DNA of 64,000 bases from Ectobius pallidus. Taxonomy: Eukaryota; Arthropoda; Insecta; Blattodea; Ectobiidae. The notes under the pieces are model-generated. The model saw nothing but the letters and a program-made list of their open reading frames with translations, did not search any database and was not told the DNA's origin. Both the position numbers and the translations under genes were made by a program. The stretch lies in assembly GCA_964059195.1 (NCBI GenBank), contig CAXKWD010000006.1, positions 16,454,129-16,518,128 on the forward strand, in the 5' to 3' direction. Below are positions 38,924 through 49,566 of the stretch, one piece after another (positions within the stretch are counted from its first letter, which is position 1; every line of letters begins with the position of its first letter).

Positions 38924-39217
38924 TTACACTTTATCAAGCTGTCCTAGCCACTCTCCTAACATATTTAAATTGTTTACATTTGCCAGTTCTTCATATGTTA
39001 AAGTCAGATTATCTGTTTTCGTACATGCATCTCTTGAAGTCCTCTTCTCCATAGCAGTCCCTTTATCACACGTCTTCATGTTTTTAACACTTTTAAAAAA
39101 TTTACATTGATTATCACAATACCTCCAATCACTACAAGGTCCCCATGATATGGCTTTATCACAATATATCCAATGACGAATTCCATCGCACGTCTCCGAA
39201 TGAAACAGTGCATTCAT
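38924..39217 (-). CDS. Cysteine-rich protein, unknown function
   Basis: 97 aa on the minus strand, convergent with the capsid block. It has nine cysteines, mostly in the first half (CDGIRHWIYC, GPCSDWRYC, QCKFF, KTCDK, DACTK), suggesting disulphides or zinc binding. It lacks a signal peptide. The C-terminus is Leu/Asn-rich (LTLTYEELANVNNLNML). Cys density and intactness argue for a gene, but I recognise no family, and the convergent overlap-free position is the only context. Confidence 0.45.
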   Translation of the reverse strand: MNALFHSETCDGIRHWIYCDKAISWGPCSDWRYCDNQCKFFKSVKNMKTCDKGTAMEKRTSRDACTKTDNLTLTYEELANVNNLNMLGEWLGQLDKV

Positions 39218-39267
39218 TGTAGTTCTTACACCAGTGCTACTATCCCATGTGAAAACTTTTTTTCTCT

Positions 39268-39275
39268 ACCATATC

Positions 39276-39322
<47 letters not shown>
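39268..39322 (+). repeat. (TA)n microsatellite
   Basis: About 25 TA units between two Polinton genes. The ORF running through it is an artefact. Confidence 0.95.
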
Positions 39323-39326
<4 letters not shown>

Positions 39327-39600
39327 CTACATGATCCCCTCCCCTCTCCTCCTATAGGTGGACATCATGATAGGATTGCTAGGGTTAATAACAATTATAC
39401 AAATACATGTAATTTTCTTTATTCTCACATCACAGCACATATGCACATCCACAATACACTCTGGTTTACATTTGATATATTTATATTGCTAATTTTTGGA
39501 CACATAACTTGGAATACTATTGTGTCATGTCAATTTACTTCAAATGTTTGAGTATTATAAAATATATATTTGATCTCTTGTTGCATATGTCGACAAATTT

Positions 39601-40092
39601 CTAGTCCATGCATACCAATTCTACTTTAATGAAGCGGGCGTTCCCAACATCTTGCATACCGCGACTTACAACAGCAAAACGTCCACTGTTTAATTTTAAA
39701 ATGTTATCATCCGTGAACGATGAAAAACGTGCGGCTAAAAACACACTGGTATTATCTACCAAATCTAACACCACACGGCGTTCATACTTAGTATTCACGG
39801 CTCTGGCCTTCTTGATTGGGTATTCAGCATCGACAGTGAAGTCTTCCAGTTTCCGCATAACGTCGTCATATGCGCCGCCCCGTCCAAGTTGGTTAAATTC
39901 CTGAAGCAGTCCGGCAGAAGCATCTTCATTCGCACCATGGTCAGGTACACTTTCTGCAGAGTTCTCTCTTGAATACTTATCAGTCTCCATGCGTTCGATA
40001 CTTTTTGCTTTGGTAACGGATCTTCTTCCACGTTTCGAGTCCACGACTTCAATTGGACCATGTCCTCCTCCGTTTCTGTCGTGAGTTGCCAT
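39601..40092 (-). CDS. Polinton protein with OB-like C-terminal domain
   Basis: 163 aa, intact. The first ~85 residues are polar, with basic patches (KRGRRSVTKAK) that may be a nuclear localisation signal. The last ~75 residues (EYPIKKARAVNTKYERRVVLDL, VFLAARFSSF, LNSGRFAVVSRG) follow a beta-strand pattern of a small domain I have seen in other insect Polintons. It looks like an OB fold and might be a single-stranded DNA-binding replication factor. The assignment is inferential, but its place near polB agrees. Confidence 0.55.
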   Translation of the reverse strand: MATHDRNGGGHGPIEVVDSKRGRRSVTKAKSIERMETDKYSRENSAESVPDHGANEDASAGLLQEFNQLGRGGAYDDVMRKLEDFTVDAEYPIKKARAVNTKYERRVVLDLVDNTSVFLAARFSSFTDDNILKLNSGRFAVVSRGMQDVGNARFIKVELVCMD

Positions 40093-40194
40093 AGTAAGAC
40101 TGTTGTAATATTGTTTGAAGATGATGTAGTCACGGTAGCGTTCCTGTTAATACAGGCTCTACTGAGCTTTGCTCCTGCTTTATATCTCTCCTGT

Positions 40195-40545
40195 TTAAGG
40201 TGGTGGGGACGATTTATGAGGCCAGGTGTTTTCTTCAATGTCGACGAGTATAGAAATGGTGGGTGATAATTTATGGAAACAAGTTGGGGACCGGTATGGA
40301 TATTCTCCAAGGTTAACAAGTGTTTGGGCGTTGGTCACATATTTGTAATGATTTATGGGACCAGGTGTTTTCTCCAACGTCGACAAAAGGTTAACGAGTC
40401 TGGAAATGGTGGGAACGAAATTTATAGAAACAGGTTGGAGACAGGTGTGGTTATTCTTCAAGGTTAACAAAGGTTAGCATGTATGGAAACGTCGGGGATA
40501 ATTTATGGAAGCAGGTGTTGATATTCATCAAGGTAAACAGGTGTT
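40195..40545 (+). repeat. Imperfect tandem repeats, ~70-120 bp
   Basis: Variants of atttatgg(a/g)a(a/c)ca(a/g)gt and ttcaaggttaacaa recur four to five times between two minus-strand genes. Frames crossing it (e.g. 40195-40470 minus) are repetitive and not credible genes. Confidence 0.65.
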
Positions 40546-41207
40546 AGGGAACAAGTATTTTTTCCACGTACCTTATAATGACGTTTGGAAACTATAAATT
40601 TTACTTTTGTTATCTTCTCCGTATCGACATGTTTATGAGCATATGGTGCATCTGTAAACTTTTGGCTGGATTTCCCCATCACTCCGAAGTGGGCTGGAGC
40701 ACCATGCGCGTGCTGACCGAGTTTCTCCATCGCTCCGAAGTGGGCTGGTCCATCGAATTCAGTACCGGTGCGAACGTCTTCATGTCCAAGTAAGTCGCGA
40801 ACAGATATTCGCACAGGCTCCATTTTCCACGTAGTTAACTGCATAGTGCTCTCTCCATATAACGTCCTCAGAATGACCTCTTCGTCACATTCTTCTGTAA
40901 TGATTACCAAGTCCCCTTTATCGCCGAGTGATCGTATCTCCTCTTTCTCTGCCGTGATGCGGAATTCTTCATATTCACAATCCAGCTTCGAAATTCTCAA
41001 ATTGGCCAAATTTCTTTTCGGGTTATATATTTGTAGTGTGAATTTAATTTCATTGGGAACATAATCTAAACATTCGATGGTATATGTAAGCACATCCCCC
41101 TACTTGACTATTCTTGCTACTCTTGGTGTTGATACAAATCGATACTTCCCCAATTTCTCATTCTTCTGCGGAATTATATCAATATATAGACCGTTTCCCA
41201 CGTCCAT
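40503..41207 (-). pseudogene. Polinton protein of unknown function, one internal stop
   Basis: A single frame of 235 codons from ATG at 41207 (MDVGNGLYIDIIPQ ... YRFVSTPRVARIVK) is broken by TAG at 41094-41096 and continues unshifted (GDVLTYTIECLDYVPNEIK) to 40503. The stop sits inside an otherwise continuous domain, so I read it as a nonsense mutation or a read-through stop. The C-terminal half holds a short internal duplication (PAHFGAMEKL / PAHFGVMGKS). The N-terminal ~130 residues look beta-rich. It lies directly downstream of polB on the same strand. The function is unknown to me. Confidence 0.55.
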
Positions 41208-41308
41208 TGTTTTATAGTTTTATTCCTCACCGTTGCACGCAGCAAACTGACCGGAAAAGAACCGGGACCGAGGTATTTATGAGCGGATGGTTATATAGAC
41301 ATGTCCAA

Positions 41309-44300
41309 TCATGTAATATGCCTGTGACCATATGGTAATGTATTTATCCCATTTCGCATTATTTTACGTTTGTTATCAACAGCATCGAGAGTTTTTTTAT
41401 TTACACATATTGAATGTACCTCATGTTTTTTTGATCTGATATATCGATTTTCCGAATATGTGACAGTGTTTTGTTTTAAACAATTAACATAATCGGAAAA
41501 AAATAATTCTTTCTGTACTGTGCTCTTTTTTACTCCTTTTGCTTTTTTTATTTCCCTACCACCACATATTTGCATAGCATACATTTTAGCTCTCAGCGAT
41601 ACGAATTTATCAATTTTTTCCCCTGCTAATTCGTCCTTAAATTTCCCTAGTACTCCTTTATTATGTATAGAATACAATGGATGATTCTGTCTGTAATTGC
41701 TGGTGTCAAGATGTTCGAATATGTTTAACAAATCCCTATGTAAGTTATCAGTATGAATATTGTAAACAAAGGAATCTGTATCCATATAGCAAAGTTGCAG
41801 GTTTGTGTCATACAATGGCTGCATTACGTCGTAATGAAATCTGTACATGTGCGTTTTTGAAATATCTAAAATGGACATGCCAACATATACGGCTTTTGTA
41901 AAGATTAATTTAGTTTTTTCTAGCAGAACTCCGACCAATGCTTCATCATATATCGTACGGTCCACGAAATTACATTTATTTATCAATTTATTTAATTGTC
42001 TCATATTGGATGTTAACCTAAAATCAATGCGATTTCTAATATTCTCCATAGTTTTGCCAAACACCGTATTATTCATTAACTTAAAAAAATTCTTTTCAAA
42101 GTCATTTGCAGCCACAGTTCGTTTCATATTGTTCAGGTCAATGTATGGTTTTAACCATGCGGATTGGCTGAATTCGATAGCACTGTGTATTTTCACACAC
42201 CTAAGACCATGTTGAATAGCCTGCTTTAATGATCTATAATGAGTAACATATTTGTTTTTATTATTTAACGTTGTTAATAATTTAGATTGCTTATCACCTT
42301 GAACACGCATACTTTCAGCGCAGAATGGTAGGTCTTGGTGTTTCACATGCAGATGATCTGGGTATTGAATATCTACTTCTAATATGTAACCTTTCGAAAA
42401 ATCGTCCGGTATTGTTTCTATGTCTATCGCGGCGATTTCTTCATCCGTCAACCATCTAAAATCACCATATGGTAGACACTGGCTCATTGCCCAGCCGTAC
42501 AGATTGTTCGCATCCCAATACATTATTGAATTGCTCGGACTTGATTCTACATATCGGGTCACACTTTGACAAATCCCACCTCTAATCCCCCTTTCAACAG
42601 TTAAAATCATGTTTATATCCGACATTATAGATAGTTCGATTCCTGTATATTTTAGCATCGCAGCATATGCGAACCCCGGTATTGTATAATAATGAGCACT
42701 ATCCAATCCATATACATCCAAACACATGTCTCGGAAATTTTCAAAGACGTCCGTTAGAATTAACACGTCAGTTTTTAGATAGATATCCGAATATTGACCC
42801 AAGTTTTTCAAATTAAACTTCTCCCAAACTTTCTTTGCATGTGAATAGTCATCGTCCGTGATATGATCCCCCACCAGCTTGTTGTAAAAGCATTCTTTAG
42901 GGGGCAGGCTCTCTTCTGAAAATACATGGTCTGATGTTATATAATCATATGGAAATACTCCTTTTCGTATCACTAAATCAGTGTTTTCTTTAAAATACTT
43001 TTGTGTCTCAATAAACTTGTTTTTGGGTAGGTTGTTGGCAAGAGATGATAAACTACTATTTAAAAACCTAAAGGAATCTATAAATCTCAATTTGAGATAT
43101 GTATTCTTCACTTCGCGGGGTACATATTTTGTGAACGAAATATATTTTTCCTGGTTGGTAGGAATGACATCTATTCTACTCTCATCATAACCCAATGATT
43201 TTACTATGAAATGTGCATCATAACTTGAAAGATTATGTAAAATTACAGGAATAACTGTTTGTGTTCTGTATCTTAAATTACATTCATTATGTGCAGGTCC
43301 TCTATACTTCCCCGTGACATGACAATGATCCTTTACTTTACGGTTAATTTCCGTAGTTTCCTTTTTGACAAATGTGACATTTGGACGCATTATCAAATTG
43401 TATGCGTTCATCTTCTGTTAGAGGAAGCATAGCAATATTCTGCTGTAATGCCTCTTTTTCGATTACTTTAATATCTTGTATAAGATTGCTAATGAAGTGT
43501 TTTTCTACATCTTTACCTCTGTATAATTTTAATGTGGAATATGTACCTTCGCTGTCTTTTATCATATAGCAGTAGCTATATGGTACATGTTTCTGATACT
43601 GCATCGTCCAACTGCTTTGAGGATCTCCTGTGCAGCCCGCAACGGGGACTAAACTACATTCGAAATCTGCATAAACTACGAATCTTACTTTACTACTGTG
43701 TCCGTGGTTTTCAAATCTAACTATGCGCTTTTCGGGTGTTGGTATTTCATATTTAATAGGTTTAAAATACATACAACGTCTTTTGTGTTCTGCCAGTTTG
43801 ACAATCGAAGATTTCGTATCGCCATCATTAAATTGCGAGAAGCACCGCCTGCATATTCTAAAGTTTTTATAATTCCTCGAAAGTGTGATTTGCGATCGGA
43901 CTAATGTTTCCAAGTTTGTTATGGCACAGAAATGAGCACGGCCCCCATCGGTAATGTAAAGTATATCATGATGGTCATCGGCTTCGGTATCACAGACACT
44001 ATAGGGATAAATTTCATGGTCCATGAATGGATATGTATTAGTGACCACATCTTCAATTGCGTATATATTTATAGAAATGTTGTTTCTTTTTGCAAATTTA
44101 GATATTTGTTTTGGTTGTATGGGAAATGTAACATCGGTCCAATCATATTTACTTTCCAGGTCAGGACGTTGTGTATATGAGCTTATACAATCTTTGTTCT
44201 GATTGATATATTTAGATAGGATGCAGTATTTAAAACACATGTCATCACAATTCCTCACATTGACAATTGACTGTGAATATTTATATTTCATAGGCAGGTC

Positions 44301-45333
44301 TATGTATGAACTAGCTTTGGCGAGGGGGATATGCTTATTTATCCGCAGTTCTATTTTATGTACTTTTTTAAAATGCCAGCCCGAGCCCTTCATGGAACAA
44401 TCTTCTAGTTCAGCACATATTTTAGCAAACTTATTTCTTATGATCTGATCCACATCACTACTCGTAGCCAATGCAGTATTTCTTGTCTTGAAATTTTTCA
44501 TGCACGTTTCGCTTTGAATATTTTCGAATTCGCATTCAACGAATAAGTTACACTTGACATTTTTAAACAATTTTATATCCTCTTTTAGTTTCTTTATCAT
44601 GTCATTGAAATAGTATTCCAATTTAGTTTGAATGTCCCCAACTGGAATGTTATATGCAACATATGTTTTTAATCTGGATTGGAATGCAGTTTGCATCAAT
44701 ACCATTTTACCCCCATTATCACTCCGTCTGACCTGTGTATGATCCTGATGATTCGATCCAGGCTGTGGGCTTGATGTGGAGCCTTGGTGAATAATTGGCT
44801 GGTGGTTAGGGCTTGCTCCAGGCTGTGGGATTGTAGTATGTCCATGGTGATGGCTCGGTCCGGGTTGAGGGCTTGAAGGTCTGCATTGTCTGGGCACGAT
44901 ATCATGATCCTGATGATTAGTATCAGGACAAGAAGAATCACGCTGGCAGGACTCTGGCTGAGCGTTGACCTCTCGTCCCGCTGTCTGGAAATCAGAAATA
45001 AAAAAAGTTTTCAATAATCTATTATTTTCCCTAATATAAATTACATCCACAGTAAAATTAGCTTCTTACCTGATTATTTCCACAGTGCTCTCTCTGAACA
45101 TGATCACTCAGTCCCCATCTCGATATATATATCGTATTACACAGATCACAGTGATAGGTACGACGATCATGGACGTCGATAATATGTTTTCGTAAACTCC
45201 TATGTGTAGTGTAAGTACGATTACATATGTTACATGTGAATGTTATGTTGGTATGCTTTTCTCTTTCGTGTCTTCTTAGAGATGCGCTATGTTTATATGA
45301 TGCAGTACAATGCTCGCAGCTAAATATTTCCAT
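41309..45333 (-). pseudogene. polB: Protein-primed DNA polymerase B with N-terminal zinc fingers, frameshifted
   Basis: Exon 1 (45333-45070, 88 codons) encodes three C2H2 fingers (CEHC...H, CNIC...H, CDLC...H). A canonical 85-bp intron (CAG|GTAAGA ... TTTCCAG|A, 45069-44985) joins in phase to exon 2. That exon has a Pro/His/Ser-rich linker, a replication domain, the exonuclease motif YADFECSL, and a CHIC...DHCHVTGKYRGPAHNECNL zinc/HNH-like segment. A frameshift at ~43350-43400 splits it there. The following 700-codon frame carries the polymerase motifs, including YWDANNLYGWAM, NNTVFGKTMEN and YMDTDSF. It would replicate the element by terminal-protein priming. Confidence 0.92.
44985..45069 (-). 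other. Predicted 85-bp intron in polB
   Basis: GTAAGA donor after CAG, and a long T tract then TTTCCAG acceptor. It contains an in-frame stop (45060-45058) that splicing removes. Exon phase is preserved exactly (88 codons before; codon boundary after). Confidence 0.75.
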
Positions 45334-45497
45334 TATGATAGTGTTATATGGACTGGCCTATGTACAGACTTAGCACACGCTTATAATATGCAGAAATTAT
45401 TTAATCTTAACCATTGTGTATTGTGCATGTGCATATGTGTGTGTGTGTGTGTGTGTTTGTGCTTATAATGTGAGAATGCAGAAGCCACGGAATGCTC

Positions 45498-45533
<36 letters not shown>

Positions 45534-45680
45534 TCACACACCTGCCGACAGTTAAAACTTGAAAACTCCATTCCTAAGCGTCCCGACCACGCCCTTATTT
45601 ATTACACATCGCTAGGAGACATGACATGGTCATCTGTCAATTCCACACAACGCCTATCATTAATTAAACCCAACTCGTTC
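45334..45680. other. Spacer with microsatellites upstream of polB
   Basis: Holds (GT)n at ~45435-45456 and (AT)n at ~45502-45530, then unique sequence up to the right TIR. The polB promoter should be here, but I see no convincing box. Confidence 0.6.
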
Positions 45681-46494
45681 CACCATTATTATTCTTCTAC
45701 CACACAATGCAGAAACCTTGAACAAGTCCACTTAGGTCAATGCCAACTTGTCCTTATAAGCCTCCTAATACGGACATAACGGGCAACGCCCAAATTAACA
45801 TATACTCAGCCACCTGCTATTCCTCATAAATCTTGATCATCCGCTGCGGCCAACGCCTATCATTAATTTTCCGCTTAGGTCACATACGGACAACGCCCAA
45901 AATTAAGATACGTGACCATCTGCTATTCCCACATAAGGAAACATCCAATTCTCATTGCTACATCGCATTTAAACAATGGCTCGATTCATCAATGTCAACA
46001 TAAAATGAACACCTGCTCATATATATTTAACTTATACGACATTCCGACTCGTCCTGAACAGGGCCATTTAAGTCAATGTCAAAGCCTCCTGTTATGGACA
46101 AACGGACAACGTCCAAAATTAACATACGTGACCGCCTGCTAACTACTTCACACAATGGCTCGATTCATCAATGCCAACATGAACACCTGCACATATAATT
46201 AACTTAAATGATATCCCAACTTGTCCTTATAAGCATCCTAATACGGACATAACGGGCAACGCCCAAATTAACATACATCGCAACAATGACTCCATCCATC
46301 AATGTCAACATGAACACCTGCTCATATAAATTAACTTAAATGATATCCCAACTTGTATTCCAACCAAACAATGCGAAAAACCTTGAACAAACCAGCTCAG
46401 GTCACTGCCACATGAGACATGCGCCGCGCCGCATATGGTCAGGTGACCAAAAAATTGTGGCATTTCATGGCCGTTGTACCAATCCTATACTACT
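45681..46494 (-). repeat. Polinton right terminal inverted repeat
   Basis: Inverted match to 13761-14312, with more copies of the internal unit (gatatcccaacttgt ... gggcaacgcccaaatt), which makes it ~814 bp. Ends ctatactact before GATATC. Confidence 0.85.
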
Positions 46495-46500
46495 GATATC

Positions 46501-46785
46501 ACTGGAGTGTGTAACTCCACTCTGTTCTTCTCTATGCTAATGTTATGCAGGAATGCAGAATAATGATGGATTGTGTTGTAAAATGTTTGGTGTGTCCGTG
46601 TCTTGGTTGACAGGTGCTGCCCTCTGAACAACAAGAGCGATGACGTCATTCATATCCAACTAGCTGTTAAATCCTATTTTCCATCCAGCACTTGGACTTT
46701 GCAAATAATATGGATGCATGCACTGCTATGTGCGATATCACGGATTTCGGTCTCATACAAATACAAGTTATAAATTTAAAATTTA
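46501..46785. other. No recognised feature
   Basis: Right flank of the Polinton. No gene or repeat recognised. Confidence 0.5.
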
Positions 46786-46789
46786 TGAT

Positions 46790-49396
46790 GGCAATAGTCC
46801 AGTCAAAACAAGGTTTAACCTAAGAAAAAATCCGAAAGTTTTGAAATTTTGCACACTTATTTAAAGGTACCTAAGGATGAATATACCAAAAGTCCTCGTG
46901 AATATGAGGCGAGCTCTAGCGGCAGTTACCGAAAACAGGGCACTTATTTTTGTTTTTTGTTAATACCTCGAGAACCGTTGGTCGGAGGTAAAAGTTTGTT
47001 ATAAACATAATTAAAGCTTATTAAATTTTCAACAAAAATGATTATATACATTTTTCTTGTATTTCCAATGGTTACCGAGTTATAGGGCGCTAAAGGATAG
47101 CGTTTTTTGAAAAACTACGCTAGCGCGGTACAATATGGCATTTCTAATAATATTTGACAATGGTTTACCATTTTTTTTATACCAAGGATGATTCAGGAGA
47201 TAAATTTCACAGCTTTCTATAAAAGGGAAGACATGATGTACCGGTATATTAAACAATGAAATACATGAACCAAAAAAAAAAAAAAACATGCTGAGGATAT
47301 TCCAAGGAAAACTGTGTACAGAAAAATCAATCAAGTCTTGATCGCTTCTTGGTAGAAGGTCCTGCAATCTGCTCATCTTGGTCAGCTTCTGAACTTGCTG
47401 CCCTAAACACAGTAAGAAGAGGTAACTATGCATGATATGATGATGTGAGAGAACCATTATACAGATTAAGAACATGTAGGTAAAAGAAAGTAGGTAAGCG
47501 AGCGGTAAAACAACGTATGAACATGACGACCGATTTATGTATACTATTTCAAGGAAAATGAATAACAAAAAAAAAATACAAATGTGCGATCTCACCTGAC
47601 TTCTGGTTAAGCGTCCAGCAAGCACAGTGTTTTGATCTTCATGTACCAAATGTTCAGTGTTTGTGCTTTGCACTGAACGGTCTGTTTCTTCAAGGTATAT
47701 GGCATCGGGATCATCAGGGTCATCAAAGTCTTCTTCGAGGGTGGAAGTAACACGATTCAAGTATTCGCCATGGTAGTTGTGACAAATGCTTGTACACATT
47801 ATTCCTGACTTTTCGACAGCCACAAATCTTTCCCACATCCACCTGTACATTTGCAACAAATGAGGTTGAGGACAGCTTCAGGTGCTGCTGGATTCTCTGT
47901 TGTTACAGGGATCAGCCGATCGCTTTCCAACTTCCAACCACACTGCACAGGAAGAAGTTCATTCCCAAGCCAAAATTGAATTTGATGGTACACTCGAAAT
48001 GCGTGTTGTCTTGCTGCTCCTTTTGTGGGCGGCAGAGCAGAAAGGTCGGGTTTAGCACTGTATACAGATTTGGTGAAAGCATTGTAGCGGTGCATGTTAA
48101 GAGAGGTTTTCTTCCGGGGTGCATTGTACAATGCCAGGAATATTTTGTTTCCAGCAGCAGCTACAGCCTCACGGGATGAACTTGGGCTGTTAAATATATC
48201 AGCAATACCTTGCAGTACAGCTTGCTTCTTGAACAATTTTAATTAGGAATGTTTCCCATTTCGATATGCAGCCGAAGTCGTATCACATCCACTGAACGCA
48301 TGCACAAGAAGTATGCTGTTCTTCATTCCCAAAGTTTGCAATTGCTGGTTTCAATATACTTGCCTTCCTACTTTTCCATGGCTTGGTTTCACAAATAATA
48401 TGTTTTGTTCAGTCGGAGTTAAGACCAAGAGGAGAATAATAAGATCTACATCTTTACCCGACTATTGCTACTTCGTCACAAGTGAAGGACTTCACGAGTG
48501 CTGTTCGGACGATCAATGTGTCAGCATCACTGGATGCTTGTTCTGTTTCAACTCCATGGCTGGTAAGGGCAATTATGAGGAATGAAATTAGTCTACATTT
48601 ATTCTTTTCGTTAGAAAGAAAATCATCCTGTTTGACTGTTACTATTGTTTTCTCTCCAAAGTTTATGTCAACTGACCTCTTTGTTTTGTACCTTCGGTTC
48701 TGTTCAGCTCTCTTTGTACTGGATCGGGTGGCTCAATAAACATCAAACACCACCGTGCAGCCGTTGCCACCATAATGCTTGAGAACATAGGCTACATAAC
48801 ACTAGCAGATGGTTGAGATTGTTGGCGAATCTTTGGACCACACCACCTTGTGTAATTTAATTGTGTAATAGTAAGCCTCCAACCAAAACAATGTCAATAT
48901 AGACTAGGTTTATTTCTTCTTTTAATGGAGTAGGCATCGTACAAGGTAGATTTCTTGGTATTCCGAATTCCTGCCTCCTCTAATAAAGACAATGGTGAAA
49001 TAGTACGGTAGGTACGGTACCTACTTTAATTTGCACCACCGTGCGCTCCTTGACGGTTTTAGAAAAAAACTCTATCCTTTAGCGCCCCGTAACTCGGTAA
49101 ACATTAGGAATACGAGAAAAATGTACATAATCATTTATGTTTCAAATTTAATAAGCTTTAATTACGTATATAGTCAACGTTTACCTCAGACCAACGGTTC
49201 TCGAGATATTAACGAAAAACCAAAATAGGGGTCCTGTTTTCGCTAATTGCCGCTAGAGCTCGCCTCATATTCATGAGGACTTTTGGTATATTCATCCCAA
49301 GGTACCATTAAATAAGTGTGCAAAGTTTCAAAACTTTCGGATTTTTTTAGAGGTTGGGTTATTTTTTTAAGTTTTTTGACTGGACTATAACATCAT
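46790..49396 (-). mobile_element. TIR element (~330-bp TIRs) with PIN/CXC-type gene
   Basis: Inverted arms at 46794-~47116 and ~49060-49390 share atagtccagtcaaaa at the tips, tccgaaagttttgaaa, gaggcgagctctagcggca, and gcgctaaaggatag at their inner ends. Outside the tips tatgatg occurs on both sides (inverted), so the true terminus may be a few bases further out. I could not fix a target duplication. The interior is filled by one decayed minus-strand gene. The class is uncertain. Confidence 0.75.
47327..48760 (-). pseudogene. PIN-like nuclease / CXC-domain transposon protein, decayed
   Basis: Reading down the minus strand through several frames: FLSNEKNKCRLISFL, ASSDADTLIVRTAL and VGKDVDLIILLLVL (PIN/FEN1-like acidic clusters), VHAFSGCDTTSAAYRNGK, a helical region, ICCKCTGGCG, then CTSICHNY, an acidic tail, a GTGAGA donor near 47595, and a last exon ending ~47327 (GPSTKKRSRLD). 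This order is that of a protein family common in arthropods and cnidarians that I know only as transposon-associated. At least four stops or frameshifts show it is inactive. Lying between long TIRs, it is the candidate mobility gene of the element. Confidence 0.65.
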
Positions 49397-49566
49397 AGCT
49401 AAATTCCCATGGCCCAATAAACCGTCACTCTCACCCCACCTCCAAACATGAGGGCAAATAAACAGTGTAAACTGTACAACAACTATTATTGGCCTGCACA
49501 ATTTTCTTTCGAAAATAATCATACTTGGAAGACAATTCACAGAAATAAATAAAATCAAGTAAACTG

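Larger units (their letters stand above)
13761..46494. mobile_element. Polinton/Maverick element, nested and inactivated
   Basis: The ends start agtagtatag and end ctatactact, matching the AGT termini of Polintons, and are flanked by a 6-bp GATATC on both sides (13755-13760, 46495-46500). Internal genes include integrase, protein-primed PolB, FtsK/HerA-type ATPase, adenain-like protease, and major and minor capsid proteins, which together define the class. Span is 32.7 kb. Without the 15.2-kb retrotransposon in the protease gene it would be about 17.5 kb, in the usual Polinton size range. Several genes carry stops or frameshifts, so the copy is dead. Confidence 0.96.

Noticed and set aside
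45492..45779. ORF through (AT)n into the right TIR
   Set aside because: Low-complexity start and repeat-derived remainder; the left TIR equivalent is not open.
47080..47859. 259-codon minus-strand ORF as one protein
   Set aside because: Its first ~90 codons are a real exon of the PIN/CXC gene; the rest reads through a likely intron and the TIR.
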